NCBI RefSeq assembly: GCF_028401385.1
Contig: NZ_JAQOMR010000002.1
Span: 62,001-126,000, forward strand
Length of the DNA stretch: 64,000 nt
Direction of reading: 5' to 3'
Source: Marinicella algicola
GTDB lineage: Bacteria; Pseudomonadota; Gammaproteobacteria; Xanthomonadales; Marinicellaceae
This document shows, piece by piece, positions 28,988 through 40,855 of this stretch (within the stretch, counting starts at the first letter, position 1; every line of letters begins with the position of its first letter). Under the pieces are notes generated by a model that was given only the letters and a program-made list of their open reading frames with translations, ran no database searches and had not been told where the DNA came from. The translations under genes were made by a program, and so were the position numbers.

Positions 28988-30913
28988 ATGATCTATTCGC
29001 GCTTATTGAAGCGGCTCGCGCTGTCGTCGAGCCTCGTTCTCGTGATGGCCGCAGCGGCCGGAGCGATGGAATTCCACCAGGCGCCTATGCTTGATGCGAA
29101 GGTTGAGGATGGCAGCCTGCCGCCGGTGGCCGAACGTCTGCCGGAAGCTCCCTATGTCGAAACCATGGTCGATGGCATCGGCGAATACGGCGGCACGCTG
29201 CGCACCACCATCCTTGCCAATGGCGACCACTATAACCTGACGCGAACCGTCGCAAACGAGCTTCTCGTGCGCTGGGATCCCGCATGGCAGAAGATCGTTC
29301 CCTCGCTTGCCGAGGAGGTCACGGTATCCGACGACGCAACGACCTATACGTTCAGGCTGCGCGACGGTCTGAAGTGGAGCGACGGCGAACCCTTCGGCGT
29401 CGACGACATCATGTTCTGGTACGAAGACGTGTTCATGAACGAGGCGCTGACGCCGAGCAAGAGCTCGATCTTCGTCGCCGGCGGCAAGCCTGTAACCGTC
29501 ACCAGGATCGATGACAGCACGGTCGAGTTCAAGTTCGATGTGCCCTATGGCCTTTTTCTGCAGCAGTTGGCCTATGGTCAGGGGCACCAGCCGGTGATCT
29601 TCCCCAGGCACTATCTCAGCCAGTTCCATGAGAAATACAATGCCGACGGCATTCCGGCCCTGCTTGAGGAAACCCAGGCCGCCAATGACTGGGTTTCGCT
29701 GTTTAATTCCAAGGTTTCGCTGAGCTTCCAGCCGGCCTACTGGCAGAACACCGAACTGCCGACCATGAACCCCTGGATCCTGACGGTGCCCTATGCCGAC
29801 GGCGAGCGTGTGGCCGCGACCCGCAATCCCTACTACTGGAAGGTCGATCCGGAGGGTAACCAACTTCCCTATATCGACAATGTTACCTGGGCGAAGGTCG
29901 ACGACCCGCAGCTGATGGTGCTGAAGATGACCTCCGGCGAGTTTGATTTCGCCTTTCGCCACATCAACAATGCCACCTTCCGCTCCGTGCTCTATGACGG
30001 TCAGGAAAGCGGCAATTACCACTTTCTCGATGTGCAGGACCTGCCGGCCAATGACGCCGTTCTTCTACTCAATCTGAACACCGATGATCCGATCAAGAAC
30101 GAGATATTCAACGACAAGGACTTCCGCATCGCACTCAGCCACGCGATCGACCGCCAGGATATCATCGATCTGATCTATGTCGGACAGGGCACGCCGTCTC
30201 AGGTCGCGGTCAACCCGGCCCACGAGCTCTATAATGAGCGCGCCTCAGCACAATATACTGAATACGACCCGGAACTGGCCAACCGAATGCTGGACGAGAT
30301 CATGCCAGAGAAGGATGATCAGGGCTATCGTCTCGGTCCCGACGGCGAGCGTTTCACCATCAACTTCATGGTCGCTGATGTGTTCGGCCTGTCCTATCCG
30401 GATGTGATGCAAATGGTGCAGCAATATGCGCGTGATGTCGGCATCGATATCCAGATCCGCACCACCGACCGCACGCGTCTCAACACGATGTGGAGTGCCA
30501 ACGAGCAGGACGCTTATATCTGGAACTGCGTCGGCGGGCTTTCGGAAGTCTATACCGACGTGCGCTGCTACATGCCTTATCAGAAGGCCGATATCTTCTT
30601 CGCGTCGAAATGGTCGGACTGGTATTCCGACAACGCCAAGGGCGAAGAACCGCCGGAAGAGATCAAGGAACTGATGGCGGCCTATGATGCGGTGACGCTG
30701 GCCGTGACCGATGAGGACCGCAAGGCGCAGATGGAAGCGTTTCTCGCGCTTTCCGCAGATGCCTTCCTCAACATTGGCATCATCCGTTCGGAACCGAAAT
30801 ACATGATGGTCTCCAACGATCTGAAGAACGTCTATGACGGCATTCCGATCAACGGCATCCTCTGGCATCCGGCCCCGACACTGAGCCAGTGGTATTTCGA
30901 CAACGGCCAGTAA
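28988..30913 (+). CDS. family-5 (peptide/oligosaccharide type) ABC solute-binding protein
   Basis: Periplasmic substrate-binding protein of 641 residues with a signal peptide (MIYSRLLKRLALSSSLVLVM, then AGA). The class-C/family-5 fold is shown by TYTFRLRDGLKWSDGEPFGVDD, NPYYWKVDPEGNQLPYID and DFRIALSHAIDRQDIIDLIY. Start is the ATG at 28988 behind GGAGGAGA; the open frame begins earlier but includes the operator. Family-5 proteins carry peptides or oligosaccharides. Its neighbours are two permeases, a double ATPase and two sugar-acid dehydratases, so a hexuronate-containing oligosaccharide is a reasonable guess. Confidence 0.9.
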   Translation: MIYSRLLKRLALSSSLVLVMAAAAGAMEFHQAPMLDAKVEDGSLPPVAERLPEAPYVETMVDGIGEYGGTLRTTILANGDHYNLTRTVANELLVRWDPAWQKIVPSLAEEVTVSDDATTYTFRLRDGLKWSDGEPFGVDDIMFWYEDVFMNEALTPSKSSIFVAGGKPVTVTRIDDSTVEFKFDVPYGLFLQQLAYGQGHQPVIFPRHYLSQFHEKYNADGIPALLEETQAANDWVSLFNSKVSLSFQPAYWQNTELPTMNPWILTVPYADGERVAATRNPYYWKVDPEGNQLPYIDNVTWAKVDDPQLMVLKMTSGEFDFAFRHINNATFRSVLYDGQESGNYHFLDVQDLPANDAVLLLNLNTDDPIKNEIFNDKDFRIALSHAIDRQDIIDLIYVGQGTPSQVAVNPAHELYNERASAQYTEYDPELANRMLDEIMPEKDDQGYRLGPDGERFTINFMVADVFGLSYPDVMQMVQQYARDVGIDIQIRTTDRTRLNTMWSANEQDAYIWNCVGGLSEVYTDVRCYMPYQKADIFFASKWSDWYSDNAKGEEPPEEIKELMAAYDAVTLAVTDEDRKAQMEAFLALSADAFLNIGIIRSEPKYMMVSNDLKNVYDGIPINGILWHPAPTLSQWYFDNGQ

Positions 30914-30972
30914 AACGAAAAGCAAAGCGGCCATGCCCCGGCGGTCCCTCCCGTCCACCGGCGCGGCTCAAT

Positions 30973-31001
30973 CCGGCGGCAGGTCTCTGATCTGCCGCCG
31001 G
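30973..31001 (+). repeat. intercistronic hairpin
   Basis: CCGGCGGCAG and CTGCCGCCGG form a perfect 10-bp stem with a 9-nt loop between the binding-protein and permease genes. Such hairpins commonly protect the binding-protein part of the transcript, raising its level over the membrane genes. Confidence 0.65.
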
Positions 31002-31050
31002 GGTTGCTGCCTCATGCCCGGCCAGGGGTAATCCCAGGAAACCAAAAGTC

Positions 31051-32037
31051 ATGCTCCAGTTTCTCGCCAAACGGCTTCTTTATGCCATCCCGACCATGTT
31101 TGCGGTGTCGATCATCGCTTTCATCATCATTCAGTTGCCACCGGGCGACTATCTGACAACGCTGATGGCGGACTGGGCGAGCCAGGGTGGTGCCGTGGAG
31201 GCGGGAACCGTTGCCGCCATGCGTGAGCGCTACGGTCTCGATCAGCCTGCCTACATCCAGTATTACAAATGGATTGCCGGTATCCTGCTGCACGGCGATT
31301 TCGGCATGTCGTTCGAATATGGCCGGCCGGTTTCCGAGCTGATCTGGTCGCGCCTCGGGTTTTCCTTCCTGCTCGCCCTCCTGACACTGATCTTCTCATG
31401 GGTGATCGCAGTCCCCATCGGCATTCTCTCGGCCGTGCGCCAGTATTCGATTGCCGATTACTGTGCCACATTGATCGCCTTCGTGTTTCTGGCGCTGCCG
31501 AACTTCGTGTTGGCGCTCGCCATGATGTATGCGATGTCAGCCTGGTTCGGCCAGAGCGTCGGCGGCTTGTTTTCACCGGAATTCATCGATGCGCCCTGGA
31601 GCCTCGCCCGGTTCTGGGACTTTCTCAAACATGTCTGGCTCCCCGTCTTCGCCATCGGGACCGGTTCGCTTGCCGCACTGGTGCGCATCATGCGCGCCAA
31701 TCTACTCGATGAACTGCGCAAGCCCTACGTGACGACAGCCCGTGCCAAAGGCGTCTCCGAATTCGCGCTGCTGATGCGCTATCCGGTGCGCATTGCGCTT
31801 AATCCGCTTATCTCCGCGCTCGGCTGGATCCTGCCGGCGGCGGTGTCGACGGAAATTCTTGTTTCCGTCGTCATGAGCCTGCCGACCACCGGGCCCCTCC
31901 TGCTTCGCTCTCTTCTTGCCCAGGATATGTACCTCGCCGGATCGCTCATCCTGCTGATTTCGGTGCTGACCATCATCGGCACGCTGGTGTCGGACATTCT
32001 GCTGGCGCTCGCCGATCCAAGGATCAGATTGCAATGA
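31051..32037 (+). CDS. ABC transporter permease, DppB/OppB type
   Basis: Inner-membrane permease of 328 residues. The N-terminal MLQFLAKRLLYAIPTMFAVS with an in-line first helix is typical of OppB-type subunits. The binding-protein-dependent transport motif is seen in YVTTARAKGVSEFALLMRYP, which contacts the ATPase. Its stop overlaps the next permease start (ATGA), so the two are translationally coupled. Confidence 0.92.
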   Translation: MLQFLAKRLLYAIPTMFAVSIIAFIIIQLPPGDYLTTLMADWASQGGAVEAGTVAAMRERYGLDQPAYIQYYKWIAGILLHGDFGMSFEYGRPVSELIWSRLGFSFLLALLTLIFSWVIAVPIGILSAVRQYSIADYCATLIAFVFLALPNFVLALAMMYAMSAWFGQSVGGLFSPEFIDAPWSLARFWDFLKHVWLPVFAIGTGSLAALVRIMRANLLDELRKPYVTTARAKGVSEFALLMRYPVRIALNPLISALGWILPAAVSTEILVSVVMSLPTTGPLLLRSLLAQDMYLAGSLILLISVLTIIGTLVSDILLALADPRIRLQ

Positions 32038-33175
32038 CAAACACAGCTATCCCCGCAGCGGACGTGCTTCGCGATCCGCGCGCCAATGAACTCGCCGTCG
32101 CCGGCCAGTGGAAACTGTTCTGGCTGCGCTTCAGGCGCCACCGCCTCGCCGTCATCAGCCTTGTCGTGGTTCTGGCGCTCTATCTGGTTGCCGCCTTTGC
32201 GCAATTCATCGCGCCGTTTGATCCGAACGCGACCAATGCCCGCTTCACCTATGCTCCGCCGCAATATGTCTCGCTGTTTTATGACGGCAAATTCGCGCCG
32301 CATGTGGACAGGCTGGCGATGACGCTCAACAAGGAATCGATGCGCCGCGAATTCACAAAAGAGGCGGATCAGCCGGTATTCATTGACGTTCTGGCGCCTT
32401 CCGAGCCCTATAAGCTGCTCGGCCTGTTCACGGTCGAGACCAAGTTTTTCGGCATCGAAAACGCCGAGCGCGGCGATAGTCTCTATCTCTTCGGCGCCGA
32501 CAGGCTTGGCCGCGATATCTTCTCGCGTGTCATTTACGGCGCGCAGATATCGCTTTCGATCGGCCTTGTGGGTGTGTTCCTGAGCCTGGTCCTCGGTGTC
32601 ACGATCGGCGGGATATCCGGCTTTTTCGGCGGCTTTACCGATGTCGTGATCCAGCGGTTCATCGAACTTCTGCGATCGATCCCCACCATTCCGCTGTGGA
32701 TGGGGCTGGCGGCCGCAATTCCCGTCGGCTGGCCGCCACTCAGAACCTATTTCTTCATAACGTTGATTGTTTCGCTGATCGGCTGGACGGCGCTTGCCCG
32801 AGAAGTGCGCGGCAAGTTCCTGTCGATGCGCGACGAGGATTTCGTCACTGCGGCGCGGCTCGACGGCATGAGCGAGATCGGCATTATTTTCAGCCATCTG
32901 GTGCCATCCTTCGTCAGCCACATCATCGCCACGCTGACGCTGGCGATCCCGACCATGATCCTCGCCGAAACGGCGCTGTCCTTCCTCGGCATCGGCCTCC
33001 AGCCTCCGATCATCTCCTGGGGCACGTTGCTGCAGGAGGCGCAGAACATTCGCGCTGTCGCGCAGGCACCGTGGCTTCTGTTCACCCCGGCGGCTGCCAT
33101 CGTGATCGCCGTTCTGGCGCTGAATTTCCTCGGAGACGGCCTTCGCGATGCCGCCGATCCTTATGGAGCGACCTC

Positions 33176-33179
<4 letters not shown>
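32034..33179 (+). CDS. ABC transporter permease, DppC/OppC type
   Basis: Second permease, 381 residues. It has a long periplasmic insert after the first helix (about residues 65-150) and then the OppC-like core: SRVIYGAQISLSIGLVGVFL, then the ATPase-coupling segment DFVTAARLDGMSEIGIIFSH and FLGIGLQPPIISWGTLLQEA. It overlaps the start of the ATPase gene by ATGA. The large insert is longer than in classical OppC and may shape interaction with the large binding protein. Confidence 0.92.
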
Positions 33180-34868
<1,689 letters not shown>

Positions 34869-34876
<8 letters not shown>

Positions 34877-36086
34877 GAAAATGAAAATCACCGACGTTAA
34901 AATCATCGTGACCGCGCCGGGCCGCAATTTCGTCACCGTCAAGGTCTTCACCGATCAGGGGTTGACCGGCATCGGCGACGCTACGCTGAACGGGCGCGAA
35001 AAAGCGGTTGTGGCCTATCTTGAAGACCATCTTGTGCCAATCCTGATTGGCCGCGACGCCTCGCGCATCGAAGACATCTGGCAGTATTTCTACAAGGGTG
35101 CCTACTGGCGCCGCGGCCCGGTGACCATGGCGGCCATCGGCGGCATCGACACCGCGCTATGGGATATCAAGGCCAAGGCCGCGGGCATGCCGCTTTACCA
35201 GCTTCTGGGCGGAGCGAGCCGGGACAAGATGCTCTGTTATGTCCATGCCCAGGGCGGCGAAATTTCCGAAGCGGTGGACGCTGTCGCACAATGGATGGAC
35301 AAAGGCTATGGTGCCGTACGCGCTCAGGTGGGTATACCCGGACTTCCGGCCGTTTACGGCACGGATAAATCCGCGACCAACACTGCAGATCTCAACAATC
35401 TGCCGCACGAGGAAGTCTGGTCGACGTCGAAATACATGCGCCACGTGCCAACGCTGTTCGAGGCGCTGCGCGATCAGCTCGGCTTTGACGTGGAACTGCT
35501 CCACGATGCCCACCACCGGCTCACGCCGCTGGAGGCGGCGCGGCTTGGCAAGGATCTCGAACCATACCGCCTGTTTTGGCTGGAGGATGCGGTCGCCGCC
35601 GAACATCAGGAAAGCTTCAGGCTGATCCGCAACCACACCGTCACACCGCTTGCCGTCGGCGAGGTGTTCAACACGATCTGGGACGCGCGTATTTTGATCG
35701 AGGAACAGCTGATCGACTATATCCGCATGACCACAGTGCATGCCGGTGGCGTAACACCGATGCGCCGGATCATGGATCTGGCCGGCATCTACAATGTCCG
35801 CACTGCCTGCCACGGCGCCATGGACATGTCACCCGCCTGCTTTGCTGCGAACCTGCATCTTGGCCTCTGGGCTCCCAATTTCGGCATTCAGGAATATACG
35901 CCCTATTTGCCGGAAACACTTGAGGTATTCCCCGGCGACTGGACGGTTGCAGATGGCCACCTTCATCCGGGTGATGCGCCCGGCCACGGCGTCGATATCG
36001 ACGAGAAGCTTGCGGAAAAATTCCCTTATGAGCGTTCATACCTTCCGGTAAACCGTCTGGAAGACGGCACGCTCTGGCACTGGTGA
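34869..36086 (+). CDS. D-mannonate dehydratase family enzyme (ManD/RspA, enolase superfamily)
   Basis: Enolase-superfamily acid-sugar dehydratase of 405 residues. The ManD hallmarks are present in order: [15 protein letters not shown] at the N-terminus, [20 protein letters not shown], metal/catalytic DAHH near 213-216, metal Glu in FWLEDA (about 239) and LAVGEVF (about 265), His in [11 protein letters not shown] (about 315), Glu in GIQEYTPY (about 342), and the tail [17 protein letters not shown]. Predicted reaction: D-mannonate (or D-gluconate) to the 2-keto-3-deoxy acid. Overlaps the ATPase stop; an alternative start at 34881 (MKITDV) fits the family better. Confidence 0.9.
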
Positions 36087-36095
36087 GGTCTCGAT

Positions 36096-37249
36096 ATGAA
36101 GATTTCCGCAATCCGCTCACATGCGGCACGCGTCGGCATCCGCAACCAGCTTCTGGTGAAGGTCGAAACAGATACAGGCCTTTATGGCTGGGGCGAGAGC
36201 GGCCTTTCGGGCCGTGAGCTGGCGGTCGCCGGCGCTGTCGAGCACTTTGCCGGCTTTCTTGTCGGCCGCGATCCGATGGCGATTTCCGCTCTTTGGCAGG
36301 AAATGTACCGCAGCCAGTATTTCGAGGGCGGTCGGGTGCTGACCGCCGCGATCTCCGCCATCGATATCGCGCTCCACGACATCAAGGGCAAGGCGCTTGG
36401 CGTGCCTGTCTATGAACTGCTCGGCGGCAAGAACCGCGACGTCATACCGACTTTCGCCACCACCTCGGCCCCGCCCGGCCGGAAATGATCGCGCAAGCGC
36501 AATCTCTGGTCGATGCAGGCTGGCGGGCGATGCGGCTTTCCGTTTCCGGTCATGAGGAAAAGCAAACCTACGAACCGCGCGAGCATATCGCCGAAACGGC
36601 GCGATGGTGCGTTGAAGCACGCAAGGCGCTAGGCCACAAGATCGTGCTTGGCGTCGACTTCCATCACCGGTTGACGGTCGCAGAAGCGGCCAGCTTTTGC
36701 CAGAAGATGCCGGCTGGTACACTTGATTTCATCGAAGAGCCGATCCGTGACGAAACGCCGGGAGCTTATGAAAGTCTCAGGCGTATGACCGACATTCCCT
36801 TTGCCATCGGCGAGGAATTCGCCTCCAAATGGCAGTTTCTGCCCTTCATCGAGCGCGACATTCACCAATTCAACCGGCTGGATGTCTGCAATGTAGGCGG
36901 GTTCACGGAATCGATGAAAGTCGCCGGCTGGAGTGAGGCGCATTATGTCGACATGATGCCCCACAACCCGCTCGGCCCCATCTGTACGGCAGCAACGCTG
37001 CATTTTTCCGCCGCAGTCGCCAATTTTGCGTGGCTGGAGACGCGCTCAAGTCCCGTTGAAACCCATCTCGGCTTTGACGATGCGGCTCTCTTTCCTGTCC
37101 GGCCACAACTCGACGGCGCGGTCTACAAGGTGCCGGAAAGTGCGGGGCTGGGCGTCGAGGTTGATGAGACGCTTTTGAAGGACGCGGACTTCGCACCCTG
37201 GGAAGCGCCACATCTCAAACGCCGGGACGGCTCGGTCACAAACTGGTGA
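36096..37249 (+). CDS. mandelate racemase/muconate lactonizing family enzyme (frame broken once)
   Basis: Second enolase-superfamily protein, 384 residues after repair. The N-terminal capping domain reads GWGESGLSGRELAVAGAVEH. The barrel carries the three metal ligands in VDFHH, FIEEP and GEEFASK, and a likely catalytic His in MMPHNPLGPICTAA. One base is missing near 36470 (restores TTSAPARPEMIAQAQ). Probably another acid-sugar dehydratase (galactonate/galactarate-like group); exact substrate unknown. Last gene of the importer operon, 9 bp after mannonate dehydratase. Confidence 0.82.
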
Positions 37250-37492
37250 CAGCGTGACTTCCTTCGCAGCATAGCAGAACAGTTCTCGCTCTGAAGACAG
37301 CCGCTTGATTTCAGTAGCCAGAATGCCTTCGGGTTGGCCCGGCGCGATCTGTCTTTGCGGCAGTCCGGCCCTTCGTCGGCTTCGCAATGATGTTTCCATG
37401 CAAACACCTCTCCCTTGCCCTCGCTGGACGTAATCGTCCCCCAGCTTTTAAGGCAGAAGAGCGGCCGCTGCTCTCCTGAATTGACGAGACGA
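37250..37492. other. intergenic region without recognised gene
   Basis: Between the end of the sugar-acid operon and the next LacI promoter. A minus-strand open frame starting at 37399 has a plausible GAGAGG upstream but runs into the convergent enzyme gene and shows no family motif. I see no hairpin with a T-run. Confidence 0.4.
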
Positions 37493-37539
37493 TTGACACG
37501 TTGTTCATTTTAGTTATACGTATTAGTTATTCGTATAAC
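37493..37539 (+). promoter_or_regulatory. sigma-70-type promoter with tandem LacI operators
   Basis: TTGACA (37493-37498) and TATACG (37515-37520) are 16 bp apart. Two LacI-like 14-bp half-palindromes, GTTATACGTATTAG (37513-37526) and GTTATTCGTATAAC (37526-37539), overlap or follow the -10, in a 13-bp tandem. The outer arms GTTATACG and CGTATAAC also make a perfect inverted repeat. This predicts autorepression by the LacI protein that follows. Confidence 0.65.
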
Positions 37540-37551
37540 CGGACATCGAAA

Positions 37552-38556
37552 ATGCGCAGTAGACCGACCCAGAAAAACGTTGCCGAAAAGGCAGGCGTTT
37601 CCCAGGCCACCGTATCGATGGTGCTGAACAATGCCGGTGCGCATACGGTTTCGGCGGAAACGGTCGAGCGTATCAAGGCAGTTGCCAAGGCGATCGGCTA
37701 TACACCGAACCGCTTTGCCCAGGCGTTGAAGACCCGCAAGACGATGACGGTTGCCTGTATCGTTCCCGATATCACCAACCCGTTCTATCCCCGCCTCATT
37801 CGCGGCGTGCAAAATGTCGCACGCGCTCATAATTACGATGTCATGACAGTCGACACGGACAGCAGTCCTGCGCGCGAGCGGCACTTCCTCTCATGGGCAA
37901 TGCAGGGCCGGGTTGACGGCGTGATCGGCGTATTTTTCCATCTGCGGGTCCCGGAACTGTCGCCCTTGCTCGATGCCGGCATCGCGGTCGTCCGTGTCGA
38001 ATCGTCGCGCAAGATCGGCGGCGCAAAGCCGATCGACGACATTTTCATCGACAGCAAGGCAGCCAGCATGGCCGTCACCGAACGGCTCTGGCAGGCAGGT
38101 CACCGCCGCATTGCCATGGTTGCAGGCGCTGGTGGCCCCGAACGCGTTCGCGTCGAGGGATACCGGGAGCAGCTTTCGGCCTTTGGCGCGGAGCCGCATG
38201 TCATCATCGACGAGGCATTCAACGAGGTTGGCGGCCTGCGCGCCGGAGAACGCATTCTGGAAAGCGGTTTCGAGCCGACCGCGATCTTCGCAGCCAACGA
38301 TCTGATGGCCATCGGCGTCATCCGGGCGCTGAAGGAGCGCGGCCTAGACATTCCCAAAGACGTTGCCGTCTTCGGCTTCGACGATATTCCGGCCGCGCGG
38401 CTCGTCTCGCCGCCGCTGTCGACCGTGACCCAGTTTCAGGAAGATCTCGGTGAAAAGGCTGCGGCCATTCTTCTCGAACGCCTGAACGGCGAGCGGGAAG
38501 GCGCCGGAAGCACCCATGAAATGCCCTTTCAGCTCATTGAAAGGGAATCTGTCTGA
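37552..38556 (+). CDS. LacI-family transcriptional regulator
   Basis: Intact 334-residue LacI repressor. HTH: TQKNVAEKAGVSQATVSMVL, hinge IGYTPNRFAQALKT; effector domain: VACIVPDITNPFYPRLIRGV, IFAANDLMAIGVIRALKERG, DVAVFGFDDIPAARLVSPPL. I choose the ATG at 37552 because the open frame upstream runs through the operators. It heads an operon with a binding protein, two permeases, an ADP-ribosylglycohydrolase and an ATPase, and is likely induced by the imported sugar. Confidence 0.9.
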   Translation: MRSRPTQKNVAEKAGVSQATVSMVLNNAGAHTVSAETVERIKAVAKAIGYTPNRFAQALKTRKTMTVACIVPDITNPFYPRLIRGVQNVARAHNYDVMTVDTDSSPARERHFLSWAMQGRVDGVIGVFFHLRVPELSPLLDAGIAVVRVESSRKIGGAKPIDDIFIDSKAASMAVTERLWQAGHRRIAMVAGAGGPERVRVEGYREQLSAFGAEPHVIIDEAFNEVGGLRAGERILESGFEPTAIFAANDLMAIGVIRALKERGLDIPKDVAVFGFDDIPAARLVSPPLSTVTQFQEDLGEKAAAILLERLNGEREGAGSTHEMPFQLIERESV

Positions 38557-38588
38557 GGCGACAAAAAATCAATGTGGAGGAGAGTACA

Positions 38589-39905
38589 ATGAAGAGACGC
38601 GTTTTTCTCGCGACGACCGCCGTACTTATGGCTGGCGCCGCACTGCCCCTGACAAAGGCTCATGCCGCCGAAACCGTGACCTGGTGGTATGAACAGGCGA
38701 CACCAGATCAGCAGAAGCTGATCGAAGAAAATATCATCGCGCCTTTCGACGCAGCGTATCCCGACTACGCGCTGCGGGTCGATTATCGCGGCAATGAGCT
38801 GGACAAGCAGCTTCGCGTTGCGCTGCTTTCCGGCAATGGCCCCGATGTGGTCTATACGCCCGGCCCGAGCTACGTGGCACAAATGGCCCAGAGCGGCCAG
38901 TTGATGGCGCTCGATGAATACGCGGCAGAATACGGCTGGGATGACCGCATTCTGCCGGTGTTGCTGAACATGGGCAAATATGACGGCAAGCTTTATGCCC
39001 TGCCCAAAACCTACGAAACGCTCGGCCTGTTCTACAACAAGTCGCTTTTCGAGGAGAATGGCTGGACTGTTCCGCAAACGCTGGACGAGCTGGAAACGGT
39101 TGCCGGTGAAATGCTTGAAATGGACATCATCCCCTTTGCCGCAGGCAATGTGGGCTGGCGCGGCGCCAATGAATGGCAGGTTACGCTGGCGCTCAATGCC
39201 GTTGCCGGACCAGAAGCCATCAACCAGGCTCTGCGTGGCGAAATTCCATGGACGGCAGAGCCGTTTGTTGATGCCATCGATCGCCTGAATTCGTGGTGGC
39301 ATCAGGGTTATTTCGGCAAGAACTATTTCTCATTGAACGGCGATGAGCAGGCCGCAGGCCTGATGACCTCCGGGCAGGCAGGCATGATGCCGACCGGCAC
39401 CTGGCAATTCCAGAACGTCGCGACGTATAGCGCGCAAAATGGAACCGAAGCGGGCTTTGCAGGCTTCCCGAGTGCCAGCGGCAACCCGGTCTATCCGCTT
39501 GGTGTCGGCTCGACCTTCTCCATCGGCTCCAAAGCCAACAACCCCGACAGGGCAGCCGAAGTAATCGATTTCATCTTCTCGCCTGAAGTCTACGGATCGA
39601 TGAACTCGGCCTGGCAGGGCGAATGGAACATCCCGCTGAAGGATATTTCGGATGCGAAGATGGGCGACAATGTCACGCCGATCTTTACGGAAGCGATGAA
39701 CACACTGGCAACAGCGGTCAATGACGGCGACTACGGCTATTCCACATGGACGTTCCTGCCGCCGGCAACGGACAACTACCTGATCAACGGCATTGAGCAG
39801 GTCTGGTTGAACAAGCTGACGACCGAAGAGTTTCTGGAAAATCTCGACAAGAGTTTCCAGAAAGAACTGAAGGCCGGCAAAGTGCCCGCAGTCCCGGCAC
39901 GCTAG
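38589..39905 (+). CDS. family-1 (sugar) ABC solute-binding protein
   Basis: Periplasmic binding protein of 438 residues. Signal peptide MKRRVFLATTAVLMAGAALP with a cleavage site near AHA. Family-1 features: VTWWYEQATPDQQKLIEENI, GNGPDVVYTPGPSYVAQMAQ, YALPKTYETLGLFYNKSLFE and TSGQAGMMPTGTW. The start is the ATG at 38589 with GGAGGAG upstream. Typically carries oligosaccharides or glycosides to the two MalFG-type permeases that follow. Confidence 0.92.
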   Translation: MKRRVFLATTAVLMAGAALPLTKAHAAETVTWWYEQATPDQQKLIEENIIAPFDAAYPDYALRVDYRGNELDKQLRVALLSGNGPDVVYTPGPSYVAQMAQSGQLMALDEYAAEYGWDDRILPVLLNMGKYDGKLYALPKTYETLGLFYNKSLFEENGWTVPQTLDELETVAGEMLEMDIIPFAAGNVGWRGANEWQVTLALNAVAGPEAINQALRGEIPWTAEPFVDAIDRLNSWWHQGYFGKNYFSLNGDEQAAGLMTSGQAGMMPTGTWQFQNVATYSAQNGTEAGFAGFPSASGNPVYPLGVGSTFSIGSKANNPDRAAEVIDFIFSPEVYGSMNSAWQGEWNIPLKDISDAKMGDNVTPIFTEAMNTLATAVNDGDYGYSTWTFLPPATDNYLINGIEQVWLNKLTTEEFLENLDKSFQKELKAGKVPAVPAR

Positions 39906-39922
39906 CCAGACCAGCAATATGA

Positions 39923-39951
39923 GGCGCGCGTGAGCCTTGGCAGCGCGCGCC
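39923..39951 (+). repeat. intercistronic hairpin
   Basis: GGCGCGCG and CGCGCGCC form a perfect 8-bp stem with a 13-nt loop between binding-protein and permease genes, in the same position as the hairpins near 30973 and 61523. Confidence 0.6.
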
Positions 39952-40010
39952 AACATCGTTTCGTCTTATGCCAGCGGCTCCGCCCGCCTTGCCCCTCAAA
40001 AGGTATTACG

Positions 40011-40855
40011 ATGCACCGACTTTATGTCATACCGACATTGCTCATCAATATCGTCATCATAGCGATACCGGCGTTGCTGACGATCATGCTGGCGTTCTTT
40101 GACTGGGACGGCATCAGCGCACCTCAGTTCGTCGGGCTCGGCAACTTTCTGGCGCTCTGGTCTGACGGCGTTTTCTGGATCGCTCTCAGAAATAACCTGA
40201 TCTGGACCCTGATCTTCCTGACGATACCGATCGGCATGGGCCTGCTGGCCGCGACCATGATGCTGGTGGCGCGGCGCGGATCCAACTTTTTCAGGTCATC
40301 TATTTTCTCCCCGTGATCATCGCAACCGCGATCACCGCGCGCGTCTGGCAGGGCATGATCTATTCGCCCGTGACTGGCATCACAGGCCTACTGCAGCGCC
40401 TGGGTTTGGACGTCACGGATCCGCTGACGCAAACTTCAACCGCGCTTTACGGGATCGCCACCGTGGATCTGTGGCATTGGTGGGGATTTCTGTGCGTCAT
40501 CTTCTTCGCAGCCTTGCGTCAGGTTCCTGCAGAGCAGGTAGAAGCGGCCCGCGTTGAAGGCGCGACCTTCTTCCAGACCATGCGTTATGTCCTGCTGCCG
40601 GGCATCAAGCCCACCATCATGCTGATGATGATCATGACCGTGATCTGGTCGTTTCTGGTGTTCGACTTCGTCTACATCCTCACCGGCGGTGGTCCGGCCT
40701 ATTCGTCCGAAGTACTGTCCACTTTTGCCTACCGTTCGGCGTTTTACGACCTGCAGGTCGGCAAAGCCGCTGCGATTTCGCTCATCATCAGCCTGTTCGG
40801 GCTTGTGGCAACGATCTTCTACATCCGCTCTCAGGCCCAGGAGCTCGAACAGTGA
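40011..40855 (+). CDS. sugar ABC permease, MalF/UgpA type (frame broken once)
   Basis: Membrane subunit of 281 residues. First helix LYVIPTLLINIVIIAIPALL, then TIMLAFFDWDGI; the coupling motif EQVEAARVEGATFFQTMRYV contacts the ATPase, and ILTGGGPAYSSEVLSTF is typical near the end. One T is missing in TTTTT 40287-40291; with it FFQVIYFLPVIIATAIT reads through. ATG at 40011. Overlaps the next permease. Confidence 0.88.

Noticed and set aside
37046..37399. Minus-strand open frame with a good ribosome-binding site
   Set aside because: Runs into the end of the convergent enolase-family gene and shows no recognisable family; left as non-coding.
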